NCBI GenBank assembly: GCA_947629985.1
Contig: CANRFV010000001.1
Location: 1-49,328 of the forward strand
Source: an uncultured Clostridia bacterium
GTDB lineage: Bacteria > Bacillota > Clostridia > Christensenellales > CAG-314
Direction of reading: 5' to 3'
DNA length: 49,328 nt
Positions 15,069-24,950 of this stretch are shown here, in pieces; positions within the stretch are counted from its first letter, which is position 1, and every line of letters begins with the position of its first letter. The notes beneath the pieces are model-generated. The model did no database searches, was not told where the DNA came from, and saw only the letters and a list, made by a program, of their open reading frames with translations. Position numbers and translations under genes: made by a program.

Positions 15069-16990
15069 CACACTATCCTCTTGAACATCTTTTCCAATTG
15101 TTGTCTGGTAAACACCACCGTAATCGGACGCCCGTGCGGACATTGCATTATTTTGTTGTCGCACACCTGTTTGAGTATATATTTGATTTCGTGTTCGTTC
15201 AAAACATAACCGGCTTTTACCGCCGCCTTACACGCCTTTTGCGCAATTTTTTCCACAATCAACGTGCGATCGTCCAATTTGAACTCGTCAATTGACGACA
15301 ACATATAGTCTACAAAATCTTTCATTTCGGTGTCTTCCAGCAACGTGGACACCGCTATTATGCGGTAAACGTTGTCGCCGAAATTTTCAATTTCGATACC
15401 GGCAGCCAAAATATTGTCTTTATTATCTTCTATAAACTCCGCTTCGTCCTCTTTTACGGAAAACACATACGGAAACAGCAACGGCTGCATATCTTGCGAT
15501 TTGTTTTCCATAAATTTGTCAAACAAAATACGCTCGTGCGCGGCATGCTGATCGACGAAAATTATTTTATCGTCAATTTCCAAAATCAAATATGTTTTGA
15601 ACGCAGCACCCAATATGCGCGTGCGATTGTACAACTTGTCGTACTCTATTTCCAACGGCGTTTTTGTAGGGTAATTTTCTTCGGTTTCTTCTTCGTTATC
15701 GTCCGGCTCGGGCTGAAATACACCGTCGGGGTCGTCCAGACCGATGGCTTTGCGCGCCTTGGCAACGGAAACCGTACGTTCCAACTCATCGGCAAATTCT
15801 TCAAAGTTTTTGCGTGCGTCCGCTTTGTCGGTTGCGTCTTCTATGGCGCGGACGTCTTCGCTTTGACCGGGATTCATAAATTCAATGTGGTTCTTTTCTA
15901 TTATTGCATTGAATTTTTCCCAAAAACTTTGTTGGCTGTATTCTGCGTTTTGCGAGTCGTCCTGAGCGGAAGTATTACCCATTATCTGGTCCATTTTTAC
16001 ATTTTTGTATTCGCGCAAAGCGTTGTCTACCGCATGGTAAAACGCCGAGCAAACGTAATTGGTTTTTGCAAAACGCACTTCTTGCTTTTTGGGATGAACG
16101 TTTACGTCTACCGCGTCGCACGGAATTTCCATATTAAGTACGTAAAAAGGATATCTGCGCGTCATCAAATAGGGCTTGTATGCCTGCATAATGGCGCCGT
16201 TAATATTTTGATCCGTAATGCAGCGTCCGTTTACGGATAACGTTTGGTATTTTTTGTTGGGTTTGGCGTAATCGGGCGTGCCCACATATCCCATAATAAG
16301 CAAGCCTTCGCGGCTGTACGCCACGCGCAAACACTGCGACAGGCAGTCCGATCCGTATATTGCAAACATCGCTTCTTCCAAACCTTCGCCCTTGGTGGCG
16401 TAAACGGTCTGCCCGTCCAGCGAGTACGAAATTTCCAGATTGGGATTGGTCAAAATAAGTTTGGCAACGAACTTGGTAATTTCCACGCCTTCGCGCGCGG
16501 GAGATTTGAAAAATTTTTGTCGCACGGGCGTGTTGTAAAACAAGTCGCGTACTTCTATTTTAGTACCGACGTTAGCCGATACATGCTGTTTGTCCACTAC
16601 TTTGCCGCCGTCAACTTGCACCGCTATGCCCACGTCGCTTTTGCGGGTGCGCGTAATCATTTTTATGCGCGATATTGCCGCAATGCTCGAAAGCGCTTCG
16701 CCACGAAATCCCAACGTCTGCACGGCAAACAACTCTTCTGCGTACTGCAATTTACTTGTGGCGTACTTTGCAAAAGCCAAATCGACGTCGTCTTGGTCGA
16801 TGCCGCAACCGTTGTCCGTAACGGAAATCAATTTGAATCCGCCCTGTTCCACTTCGATTACTATGCGCCTTGCTCCCGCGTCGATACTGTTTTCCACAAG
16901 TTCTTTAACGGCGCCTACGGGAGTTTCCACAACTTCGCCCGCCGCTATCAGGTTGTATACTTCGGGTTTTAATGCGTTAATTTTAGCCAT
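15068..16990 (-). CDS. mutL: DNA mismatch repair protein MutL
   Basis: A 640-residue GHKL ATPase that links MutS mismatch recognition to strand removal. The N-terminal motifs are ENSIDAGA (catalytic E33), DNGCGI and TLGFRGEALSSIAA. The C-terminal domain has DQHAAHERILFD (about residue 478), ACKAAVKAG and CPHGRP, the metal-binding endonuclease motifs of MutL from bacteria without MutH. The last acidic position of the DQHA motif is D where E is usual. The gene overlaps the mutS 3' end by 8 nt and the miaA start by 1 nt. Confidence 0.97.
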   Translation of the reverse strand: MAKINALKPEVYNLIAAGEVVETPVGAVKELVENSIDAGARRIVIEVEQGGFKLISVTDNGCGIDQDDVDLAFAKYATSKLQYAEELFAVQTLGFRGEALSSIAAISRIKMITRTRKSDVGIAVQVDGGKVVDKQHVSANVGTKIEVRDLFYNTPVRQKFFKSPAREGVEITKFVAKLILTNPNLEISYSLDGQTVYATKGEGLEEAMFAIYGSDCLSQCLRVAYSREGLLIMGYVGTPDYAKPNKKYQTLSVNGRCITDQNINGAIMQAYKPYLMTRRYPFYVLNMEIPCDAVDVNVHPKKQEVRFAKTNYVCSAFYHAVDNALREYKNVKMDQIMGNTSAQDDSQNAEYSQQSFWEKFNAIIEKNHIEFMNPGQSEDVRAIEDATDKADARKNFEEFADELERTVSVAKARKAIGLDDPDGVFQPEPDDNEEETEENYPTKTPLEIEYDKLYNRTRILGAAFKTYLILEIDDKIIFVDQHAAHERILFDKFMENKSQDMQPLLFPYVFSVKEDEAEFIEDNKDNILAAGIEIENFGDNVYRIIAVSTLLEDTEMKDFVDYMLSSIDEFKLDDRTLIVEKIAQKACKAAVKAGYVLNEHEIKYILKQVCDNKIMQCPHGRPITVVFTRQQLEKMFKRIV

Positions 16991-19583
16991 TTTGTTTTAC
17001 CTTGCTTACAAGCGTGTTAAGTATGTCAAATGCCTCAATGGGCGTAAGTCTGTTTATATCTATATCGCGCAACACAGATGTAACTTCCTGCGCGGTTTTT
17101 GTGGCTTGGCGAGCGCTGTTTGCCTGAGACAGTTTGTCCAAATTGATACTTACGTCGTTATTTTCCAGCAGCGCGACTATTTGTTTGGCGCGCGCGCACA
17201 CTTCTTGCGGCACTCCCGCCAGCGAAGCGACTTCTATACCGAAACTTTTATTTGCACCGCCGCGCGCTATTTTGTGCAAAAATACAATCGAACCGTTAAG
17301 TTCTTTTACCGTAACGCGGAAATTTTTTACACCGTCCACTCTGCCTTCCAAATCGGTCAATTCGTGATAATGCGTGGAAAACAGCGTTTTGGCGCGTATC
17401 TTTTCGGAAACGTATTCCATAACCGCCCAAGCGATAGACAAACCGTCAAATGTAGACGTGCCCCTGCCCACTTCGTCCAAAATTATCAAACTGTTGGGCG
17501 TTGCGTTGTTCAAAATGTTGGCGACTTCGACCATTTCCACCATAAACGTACTTTGATTAAAAGCCAGATCGTCGCTTGCGCCCACACGTGTGAATATTTT
17601 GTCCACAATGGGTATTTCCGCGCTCTTGGCGGGCACAAACGAACCGATATGCGCCATTAGCGTAATCAACGCAACCTGCCGCATAAACGTGCTTTTGCCT
17701 GCCATATTCGGTCCCGTAATTATCATTGTGCGGTTTTCGTCCGTGTCGAGGTGGACATCGTTGGTAATAAAGTTGTCGCGCTTGATATAACTTTCTACAA
17801 TGGGGTGTCTGCCGTCGATTATAGTCAATTGCGTATCGGATACGTTTATTTTGGGTTTGCAATAACCGTTTGTCTGCGCCACATTTGCCAACGACACCAA
17901 ACAGTCCAACGCCGCTATCGCCTGGGCGGTTTGCTGTACGGTGGGTATATATGGCAGTAATTTGTTGCGCAGTTGTTCAAACAGAGTTTTTTGCAATTTT
18001 GCTTTTCTTTCCACCGCCGACAACATTTTTTCTTCCAATTCTTTAAGTTCGGGGCTGACAAAGCGCTCTCCGTTTGTTAAAGTCTGTTTGCGTATGAAAT
18101 TATCCGGCACCAGCGAAAGCATGGAATTTGTTATTTCGAAATAATATCCGAAAACCTTGTTGTAACCGAGTTTGAGATTTTTTATGCCTGTTGCCTTGCG
18201 CTCGCGTTCTTCCAAAGCGGATATTCGCGCACTGCCGTTGTGCGATATATCGTACAATTCGTCAAGTTCGGCATCGTAACCCGCTTTGATGAAATCCGCG
18301 TCTTTTACTATTGCGGGCGCGTCCTCCACTATTGCGCGGTCCAACAAATCCACAACTTCCGGCAACGGCTGTATAGCGTCGTTTATGCCCTTCAAAATTT
18401 TGCTTTTAGAGTCGGCAAGCAACTTTTTTACGGCGGGCATATTCATCAACGAGCGTTTGAGCGTAACGCAGTCCTTGGGGGTTACGTTGTTGTAAGCAAC
18501 TTTGCCCACCAAACGTTCTATGTCGTAAATTGAGTGAAGCACTTTACCCAATTCCGCGCGCATTATATATGCGCGGTAAAGTTCTTCCACGCCGTCCAAC
18601 CGAGCGTTTATTTGCGAAGATTTTTGCAAGGGGCGGTCTACCCAATCGGCAAGCATGCGCGCGCCCATACCCGTTTCGGTCTTGTCCAACAGCCAAAGCA
18701 AACTGCCTTTGCGTTTGCCTTCGCGATACGAAACGGTAAGTTCCAAATTTTTGCGCGTTTTTACGTCGATAGACATAAATTTGTTTTTGTCAACAAATTT
18801 GATGGGTTTAAGGTGCGGCAGATCACGCTTTTGCGTTTCGCGCAAATATTGAAACAGTGCGCCGCAAGCACAAATTGCGCTTGTTTTGCCGCCTAGCCCA
18901 AGCCCTTCGAGCGTATTGAGTTTGTAATGCGCAAGCAAAGTTTCTTTTGCAAGCCGCTTGTCGAACGCGCTTTCGTCGTATGGAGAAAAGTCCGGCACAT
19001 ACGCTGCCTTTACGCAATCGAGATCGGCGGACATTTGCTTGGCTGCCGCATTGGAAATTATCTCTGCGGGCTTGTACGAAACCAAAAATTCCTGTATGTC
19101 TTTTAGGTAATTAAGCGCGGTAAATTCGCTTACGAACACATCGCCGGTGGTCAAATCGCACACGGCTACGCCTATGTTGTTGTCTCTGTATACCGATGCG
19201 ATAAAGTTACTGCGGTTGTTATCCAAAATTTCGCTGTCCATTACCGTACCGGCGGTTATTACGCGCACAACGTCGCGTTCCACCAAATTGCGACCTTGCG
19301 GGTCGGGGTCGGTCAACTGTTCGCAAATGGCAACTTTTTCGCCGGCGGCGATAAGTTTGGCAATGTAGGCGTCAACAGCGTGATAAGGCACGCCGCACAT
19401 AGGCGCGCGCTCTTCCAAACCGCAATTTTTGCCGGTAAGCGTCAGGTCCAGCAAACGGCTGGCGCGCTCGGCGTCTTCAAAAAACATTTCGTAAAAATCA
19501 CCCAATCGGTACAGTAAAATGCAGTCGGAATACTGCTCTTTTGTACGCAGATAATTTTCCATCATAGGTGAAAGTTTGTTCAT
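16983..19583 (-). CDS. mutS: DNA mismatch repair protein MutS
   Basis: An 866-residue mismatch sensor. The mismatch-wedge motif F30-Y31-E32 (RLGDFYEMF) is intact in domain I, and the C-terminal ABC-type ATPase has Walker A GPNMAGKST (about 623), signature-region residues and Walker B LDEVGRGTSTFDG. Start ATG 19583 has GGAGGAATT upstream and overlaps the miaB stop (ATGA). A longer open frame upstream belongs to miaB in another frame. It acts with MutL, encoded directly after it. Confidence 0.97.
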   Translation of the reverse strand: MNKLSPMMENYLRTKEQYSDCILLYRLGDFYEMFFEDAERASRLLDLTLTGKNCGLEERAPMCGVPYHAVDAYIAKLIAAGEKVAICEQLTDPDPQGRNLVERDVVRVITAGTVMDSEILDNNRSNFIASVYRDNNIGVAVCDLTTGDVFVSEFTALNYLKDIQEFLVSYKPAEIISNAAAKQMSADLDCVKAAYVPDFSPYDESAFDKRLAKETLLAHYKLNTLEGLGLGGKTSAICACGALFQYLRETQKRDLPHLKPIKFVDKNKFMSIDVKTRKNLELTVSYREGKRKGSLLWLLDKTETGMGARMLADWVDRPLQKSSQINARLDGVEELYRAYIMRAELGKVLHSIYDIERLVGKVAYNNVTPKDCVTLKRSLMNMPAVKKLLADSKSKILKGINDAIQPLPEVVDLLDRAIVEDAPAIVKDADFIKAGYDAELDELYDISHNGSARISALEERERKATGIKNLKLGYNKVFGYYFEITNSMLSLVPDNFIRKQTLTNGERFVSPELKELEEKMLSAVERKAKLQKTLFEQLRNKLLPYIPTVQQTAQAIAALDCLVSLANVAQTNGYCKPKINVSDTQLTIIDGRHPIVESYIKRDNFITNDVHLDTDENRTMIITGPNMAGKSTFMRQVALITLMAHIGSFVPAKSAEIPIVDKIFTRVGASDDLAFNQSTFMVEMVEVANILNNATPNSLIILDEVGRGTSTFDGLSIAWAVMEYVSEKIRAKTLFSTHYHELTDLEGRVDGVKNFRVTVKELNGSIVFLHKIARGGANKSFGIEVASLAGVPQEVCARAKQIVALLENNDVSINLDKLSQANSARQATKTAQEVTSVLRDIDINRLTPIEAFDILNTLVSKVKQNG

Positions 19584-20896
19584 AATTCCTCCACTATCGT
19601 TCCCCACAAAGTTGCCGAACTTGCGCGGTCTATTCGTACCGAAACAAATTTTCCGATAAAACCGTCGTCGCATTTGAAGTTGACAAGTCTGCCGCTTTCG
19701 GTTCTTCCGCACATAACGTTGTCGTACTTAAAATTGGCGCCTTCTACCAAAATTTCGTATGTGCTGCCCACCATTTGCGCGCTGATACTCTTTGTAACGT
19801 CGTTTTGACACGCCAACAAACGCGTTATGCGCTCCTTTTTTACGGAGTACGGAATTTGATCGGGCATAGAATAGGCGGGCGTGCCCTTGCGTCGCGAATA
19901 GACAAAGCAGAAAGCCGAACTGAACCGCACGCGCTTTACCAAATCCAACGTATCGCAAAAGTCTTGCTCGGTTTCGCCGGGAAATCCCACCATAATGTCG
20001 GTAGTAATGCCTACTTCGGGCAACTTTTGACGTATTTTGTCCACCAAATCGAAGTAATTTTCGCGAGTATAACGTCTGTTCATACGGCGCAAAATTGCGT
20101 TACTGCCGCTTTGTACGGGCAAATGGATATTGTCGCATATATTACGATGCGCCGCAATGGCGTCTATTACTTCCTGCGACAGATCTTTCGGGTGAGACGT
20201 CATAAAACGCAAACGGAATTTGCCCGGCAACTCGCCTATCAAATTGAGCAGTTGCGCAAAATTTTCTCCGTTAGGCAAGTCGTGCCCGTACGAGTTGACG
20301 TTTTGCCCGAGCAAAGTTATTTCTTTGTAGCCGTCGGCAAGCAGTTGCCGCACTTCCGCCATAATGTCGTCGATGGGTCGACTGCGCTCGCGCCCCCTTA
20401 CGTAAGGAACAATGCAATATGTACAAAAGTTGTTGCAGCCGTAATTTATGTTTACCCAAGCGTTGGGATAACTTGTGCGCGACACGTCGAAATCTTCTTC
20501 GCGGTAGGTATTGAACTCTACGTTGACAAACTTCTTTTTGTTTTTTGCCGCAACAATTGCGCTTTCCAACAAATTCAAATCGGAAGTACCCAAAACTATA
20601 TCGATGTACGGGTAACTTTCCCGTATGTGCTGCGCCACGCCGTCCTGCTGAGACATACAACCGCACACAACGGAAATCAGACGCGGATTTTTACGTTTGA
20701 GTTTTTTTACCGCACCGATATGCCCGTAAATTTTTTGTTCGGCGGTTTCGCGGATACAGCAAGTGTTAAATACGATAATATCCGCGTCGTTTACGCTGTC
20801 GCAGACGGTATAACCGAGTTTTTCAAGTATTCCGGCAATCTTTTCCGAATCGTGTATGTTCATCTGACACCCATAGGTGTGGATAAAATAATTCAA
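19580..20896 (-). CDS. miaB: tRNA-2-methylthio-N6-dimethylallyladenosine synthase MiaB
   Basis: A 438-residue radical-SAM methylthiotransferase that converts i6A37 to ms2i6A37 in tRNA. The N-terminal UPF0004 domain supplies C10, C46 and C80 for one [4Fe-4S] cluster, and the radical-SAM motif is C154-x3-C158-x2-C161 (GCNNFCTYCIVPYVRG). A C-terminal TRAM-like domain ends the protein. The start is TTG at 20896 behind a strong GGGAGGAAACG site, which gives the typical N-terminus NYFIHTYGCQMN. It is the first gene of miaB-mutS-mutL-miaA and diverges from the penicillin-binding protein gene. Confidence 0.96.
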   Translation of the reverse strand: MNYFIHTYGCQMNIHDSEKIAGILEKLGYTVCDSVNDADIIVFNTCCIRETAEQKIYGHIGAVKKLKRKNPRLISVVCGCMSQQDGVAQHIRESYPYIDIVLGTSDLNLLESAIVAAKNKKKFVNVEFNTYREEDFDVSRTSYPNAWVNINYGCNNFCTYCIVPYVRGRERSRPIDDIMAEVRQLLADGYKEITLLGQNVNSYGHDLPNGENFAQLLNLIGELPGKFRLRFMTSHPKDLSQEVIDAIAAHRNICDNIHLPVQSGSNAILRRMNRRYTRENYFDLVDKIRQKLPEVGITTDIMVGFPGETEQDFCDTLDLVKRVRFSSAFCFVYSRRKGTPAYSMPDQIPYSVKKERITRLLACQNDVTKSISAQMVGSTYEILVEGANFKYDNVMCGRTESGRLVNFKCDDGFIGKFVSVRIDRASSATLWGTIVEEL

Positions 20897-21019
20897 ACGT
20901 TTCCTCCCGCGTATGCTAAAATAGACATACTTTTACATATAAATATATTTTACTATCTTTTGCAAGATTTTTCAAGAAAAATAAATATAAAAGTGCAAAT
21001 CACAAACAATATTACTGAT

Positions 21020-23284
21020 ATGAAAAAGAAAGTTTTGAAAATTACAGGTATAACAATTGCCGTTTTGGCAATTTGCACAGTGCTATGCGCGGTCGTTTTT
21101 GTGGGATCCGTAGTCCGCGGCGAGTCTTATGTTAAGTTTGACAAAACCAAACTCAACGAAGTGTACACGTCCGTTACCGTGTTGGATAACGACGGACAAC
21201 CGCTAAATCAACCTTTGTACATCAACGGATACAAGCAAATACCATTAAGCGCACTGCCCCGCTACACGTATATGGCGTTTGTTGCGGTTGAGGACAAGCG
21301 TTTTTACAGTCATCACGGAATAGACTTCAAACGCGTTGCAGGCGCGCTTGCGCACAACATAAAAAGCGGCTCGTACAAAGAAGGCGCGTCCACTATCAGT
21401 CAACAACTTATAAAAAATACGCACTTGGACAACAACAAAAACATCAAACGCAAAATAAACGAAATGTTGCTTGCGCGCCAACTTGAAAAAAATTATTCCA
21501 AAAACGAAATTTTGGAAATGTACCTAAACACAATTTATTTCGGGCGTAACGCCTACGGTATCGAAACCGCCGCAAACGTGTATTTTAACAAAAGCGCCGC
21601 CGACCTTACGGTATCCGAAAGCGCGGTTTTGGCGGGCATGATAAAAGCGCCCAACACTTACGCACCCGACAAAAATCCCGACAAATGCAAAAGCCGCCGC
21701 GATCGCGTACTCGATTTAATGCGCGAACAAAATATAATCGACTACGAAACCTATACCCAAGCGGTCAACGCCGAGATATCTTACAAACCTTATACGGGCG
21801 TAGGAACGGACAAAAGTTATGTTTATCACGTTGTAAACGAAGCCTGCCGTTTGTTGAATATGACGCCAATGCAACTGTACAAGTCCGATTTTGTAATAGA
21901 AACTTATTGCAACCAACAGACCCAACAGTATTTGACGGAATTGACAAACGGCGACGCCACCGTTACCAAACAAAACGGCTTGGCGCAACTGTCCTGCCTT
22001 GTGTGTAACAACACGGGCGGGGTCGAAGCGTGTTCGTTCCGCGGCGAAAACGCGTTTGCAAAGCGGCAGGCGGGCAGCGCTCTTAAACCCATTGCCGTGT
22101 ACGCGCCTGCGCTTAACGAACAAATTATTACACAAGCGTCGCCAGTATTGGACGAACAGACGGATTTTAACGGATACAAGCCCACTAACGCCGGCGGATA
22201 CAACGGGTGGGTTACGATAAAATACGCCGTTGCCAAAAGTCTCAACGTTCCCGCCGTAAAAACACTAAATGCGTTGGGCTTGGGTACCGCGCAAAAATAT
22301 CTTGAAAAATTGGGTATAGATGGCGAGCAAAACCTGTCGTTGGCGCTGGGCAATGCCGAAGGCGGAATAGACATTTTTACATTGGCTAAGTGCTACGCCA
22401 CGCTTGCAAACGACGGCAAAAGCAACGACGTTGCGTTTATCAAAAACATTTACGGCGACAACGGCTTGATTTACAGTCGAAATAAAACCGACGCGAGAGT
22501 TTTCCGTTCGGGGGCAAATTACTTGATGACGGACATGTTGATAAACACCGTAAACAACGGAACAGCCAAAGCGTTGGCAAATAAAAATTATCAGATTGCA
22601 GCCAAAACGGGCACAGTGGGCGCGCCTGCGGGCAATACCGACGCATTGGTTGCGGGGTACACAACGCGCAACACCTTTGTTGTGTGGTACAGCGGCGATC
22701 TCGACAACAGAATTACGGGGGCAACCGCGCCGTGCGCGTTTGCGGACAAATTGCTCAAAAAAATGTACTCCGACGACCTGCCTGCCGACTTTACCGCGCC
22801 GCAAACCGTCCAAAAAATAAATATCGATACGGACAGTTTGCAAAAAAATCAATTGGTATTGCGCGGCGACAACGGCGAAAAATATTGGTTTGAACAGGGC
22901 AACATACCCAAAGGTTCGGTTCGGCAAATAAAGTACAATTACGCTTTGCAAGCGAACATTGACGGAAACGTCGTATCTATCGAATTGCCTGCTACGGACG
23001 GCACATGGCAACTTTACAAAAAAACGGGCGATATCAAAACAAAAATCGAAGCGCCCGACGGAATATTGCGCGAAACTATAGATACCCCAACGCAATATTT
23101 TGCGCAACTATACCAAAGCGGAAAATTGGTTTACACTACTCCCGCGGTACAGGTTTGCCCCGTAAACGACAGCGCGGACGACGTTCGGCACGATACCGAC
23201 GAAAATCCTACCGGCAAACACGACGCGCCGCATACAGAGGATTTCTTTTTCGACTTGACGGACTTTTGGTATTGGCGCAAATAA
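21020..23284 (+). CDS. class A penicillin-binding protein (PBP1A-like)
   Basis: A 754-residue bifunctional cell-wall enzyme. A membrane anchor (about residues 8-30) is followed by a GT51 glycosyltransferase domain with E91 in EDKRFYSHHG and GASTISQQLIKN, then IYFGRNAYGIETAA. The transpeptidase domain has S353-A-L-K, S407-L-N and K529-T-G, all intact. A C-terminal extension (after about 600) includes a beta-rich part and an acidic tail, ending FWYWRK. Start ATG 21020 gives the signal anchor. The same frame stays open far upstream, but only antisense to miaB. No strong ribosome site is visible. It polymerises and cross-links peptidoglycan at the outer membrane face. Confidence 0.94.
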   Translation: MKKKVLKITGITIAVLAICTVLCAVVFVGSVVRGESYVKFDKTKLNEVYTSVTVLDNDGQPLNQPLYINGYKQIPLSALPRYTYMAFVAVEDKRFYSHHGIDFKRVAGALAHNIKSGSYKEGASTISQQLIKNTHLDNNKNIKRKINEMLLARQLEKNYSKNEILEMYLNTIYFGRNAYGIETAANVYFNKSAADLTVSESAVLAGMIKAPNTYAPDKNPDKCKSRRDRVLDLMREQNIIDYETYTQAVNAEISYKPYTGVGTDKSYVYHVVNEACRLLNMTPMQLYKSDFVIETYCNQQTQQYLTELTNGDATVTKQNGLAQLSCLVCNNTGGVEACSFRGENAFAKRQAGSALKPIAVYAPALNEQIITQASPVLDEQTDFNGYKPTNAGGYNGWVTIKYAVAKSLNVPAVKTLNALGLGTAQKYLEKLGIDGEQNLSLALGNAEGGIDIFTLAKCYATLANDGKSNDVAFIKNIYGDNGLIYSRNKTDARVFRSGANYLMTDMLINTVNNGTAKALANKNYQIAAKTGTVGAPAGNTDALVAGYTTRNTFVVWYSGDLDNRITGATAPCAFADKLLKKMYSDDLPADFTAPQTVQKINIDTDSLQKNQLVLRGDNGEKYWFEQGNIPKGSVRQIKYNYALQANIDGNVVSIELPATDGTWQLYKKTGDIKTKIEAPDGILRETIDTPTQYFAQLYQSGKLVYTTPAVQVCPVNDSADDVRHDTDENPTGKHDAPHTEDFFFDLTDFWYWRK

Positions 23285-23392
23285 TGCTATATACGTCAAC
23301 TCTCGATTTTGCAGCATTATTTTTCGCCGACCGCTTGAAATAACGACTTCGCGGAGAGCGGGCTATATGTGCGCCCCTATCAAACAAGCAGA

Positions 23393-24043
23393 TCAATACT
23401 CCGCATAGTCGCGTATCTTTTTGATGACTCCGACGTAATCGTGCGCAGTCCCCGCATATTTTTCGGGGTTTATCGGGTGATGAATATTGTACAATATACC
23501 CGTATCGCCCGTTCTGCCAAGATCGTTTTCGTCCAGATGTTTTTCGTCGATATGCACTTTTACAATTTCAAGGCACGCTAAAACGCTGTCGTCGCCGTCG
23601 CAAATTTCTTTTTCCCATTTCAAACGACATTCGAAATTCATAAAACATTCCGCCACAAGCGGCGCGTTTACCTTGTCGGCTTTAATGCAAGTTAAACCTG
23701 ACGCCGTTATTTCGTCGGTATCGAATGCGTTGTTTTGGATCGTAAACATGCACTTGTCGTACAAATCGGCAGACATAAAGTTGATCACGGCGTCGCCCGA
23801 CTCGTGCAAAGTTTTGTACAAATGTCCATATTTGCTTACCGACGAAACAATTGCAAAATATCCGTTTGCGCCGCCCGTAAAAGTTGTCCAGGATTGCATG
23901 CAAGCGTTTGGCAAACCGTTGCTTTTGTAGGACGTAATCAGATATAACGGAGACGGAATACTTGCCACAAACTCCATCCAATTAAATCCGTATGTCTGCA
24001 TATCTTTCATTGATTCGGGAACAGAATCGTATTTGTATTTCAT
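23393..24043 (-). CDS. flavin reductase-like domain flavoprotein
   Basis: A 216-residue protein of the FMN-binding split-barrel/flavin reductase-like family. The segment PSPLYLITSYKSNGLPNACMQSW and the later FAIVSSVSKYGHLYKTL match the FMN-binding first half. A later ECFMNFECRLKWE and the C-terminal catalytic-like region complete it. Likely roles are flavin reduction or electron transfer; the partner is unknown. ATG 24043 has a GGAG site about 10 nt upstream. A run of nine G lies at 24131-24139 upstream. It converges with the PBP gene. Confidence 0.85.
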   Translation of the reverse strand: MKYKYDSVPESMKDMQTYGFNWMEFVASIPSPLYLITSYKSNGLPNACMQSWTTFTGGANGYFAIVSSVSKYGHLYKTLHESGDAVINFMSADLYDKCMFTIQNNAFDTDEITASGLTCIKADKVNAPLVAECFMNFECRLKWEKEICDGDDSVLACLEIVKVHIDEKHLDENDLGRTGDTGILYNIHHPINPEKYAGTAHDYVGVIKKIRDYAEY

Positions 24044-24276
24044 TTTACCGTTTCTCCGTATGTTATTATGCCGCAAATCCATCGCAAGCAAATTGTAAAT
24101 TATGCCAATATAATAGCATTTTGTTTTTTTGGGGGGGGGCAAGCGAATATATGATCAAATCCAATTGAAAAATTATACCTAACTCACATACAGGCTTGCA
24201 CCTATACCAAGCAAAATACCGGATCTTCCGAGTTATCCATACTGTATAATACCGAACTCACCCGCAAGAAATTTAT

Positions 24277-24507
24277 CTATTTGTTTTTGTCCGACTTTTG
24301 AGATTCATACCATCGTTGTTGCCTTGCTCTTTTTCGATCAAGAATTTTGGAGTTAAAGAACAACGGAATGGCGTGAACCAATACCAATACAACGAATATT
24401 ACCCAATAACAAGCTTCGTTCCAAAAATTGTATGCAATACCGATTACAAGCATACAGATTGCGCTCAAAATCATTGTTACAATCGCAATTATATGATGTA
24501 GTTTCAT
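24277..24507 (-). CDS. small two-span membrane protein
   Basis: A 76-residue protein with two hydrophobic segments (about residues 6-27 and 33-52) and a very basic cytoplasmic tail (LDRKRARQQRW). I do not recognise the family. It starts 3 nt after the stop of the upstream small membrane gene, and its ribosome site (GGAG) lies inside that gene's end, so the pair is probably translated together and may work as a unit. Confidence 0.6.
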   Translation of the reverse strand: MKLHHIIAIVTMILSAICMLVIGIAYNFWNEACYWVIFVVLVLVHAIPLFFNSKILDRKRARQQRWYESQKSDKNK

Positions 24508-24510
24508 AGT

Positions 24511-24798
24511 CTAAAGTCTCCATTGTACCAAATCAACAATAGTAGAAATAATTGTAATGATTCCAACGAGAAAGCCCATAATGTTAAATACTTTACTTCC
24601 TTTTTTGTTTTGCATTTCCAGATATCTGCCAAACAAAAATATAGCGATTGTCAGATCCGTTATACTCAAGATAGTAAATATTGCACCTGCTACCGTGCCT
24701 ATTTTTGAAATTCCGTAAATTTGATTCATAATAACCCCGCAGATACCCACGATAATGGCCATTATTATTAGGAAAATCGCCATCTTTTTTTGCCACAT
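24511..24798 (-). CDS. small three-span membrane protein
   Basis: A 95-residue, highly hydrophobic protein with three predicted membrane spans (about 6-26, 33-56 and 71-91) and a short polar loop (EMQNKKGSK). No family is recognised. A weak GGGGTG site precedes the ATG. It forms a compact pair with the downstream 76-residue membrane protein. Positions 24799-24950 between it and thiI hold a TTAGCGC/GCGCTAA hairpin (24923-24943) that may end the thiI transcript. Confidence 0.6.
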   Translation of the reverse strand: MWQKKMAIFLIIMAIIVGICGVIMNQIYGISKIGTVAGAIFTILSITDLTIAIFLFGRYLEMQNKKGSKVFNIMGFLVGIITIISTIVDLVQWRL

Positions 24799-24950
24799 AT
24801 ATCATACACCCCAAAATATCAGTCAAGTTCTACAAAGACTTGCTAAATTTGTTTAATGTGTTTTTGCACCAAACCAATTACAATACTGCCTATCCGTAAG
24901 TCTGCGACGAATATCATTGGCATTAGCGCCTTTGATGCGCTAAGAGATAC

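Noticed and set aside
19775-21019. Long + strand open frame joined in frame to the penicillin-binding protein
   Set aside because: It lies antisense to miaB and lacks protein-like composition. The membrane anchor at 21020 is the natural N-terminus.
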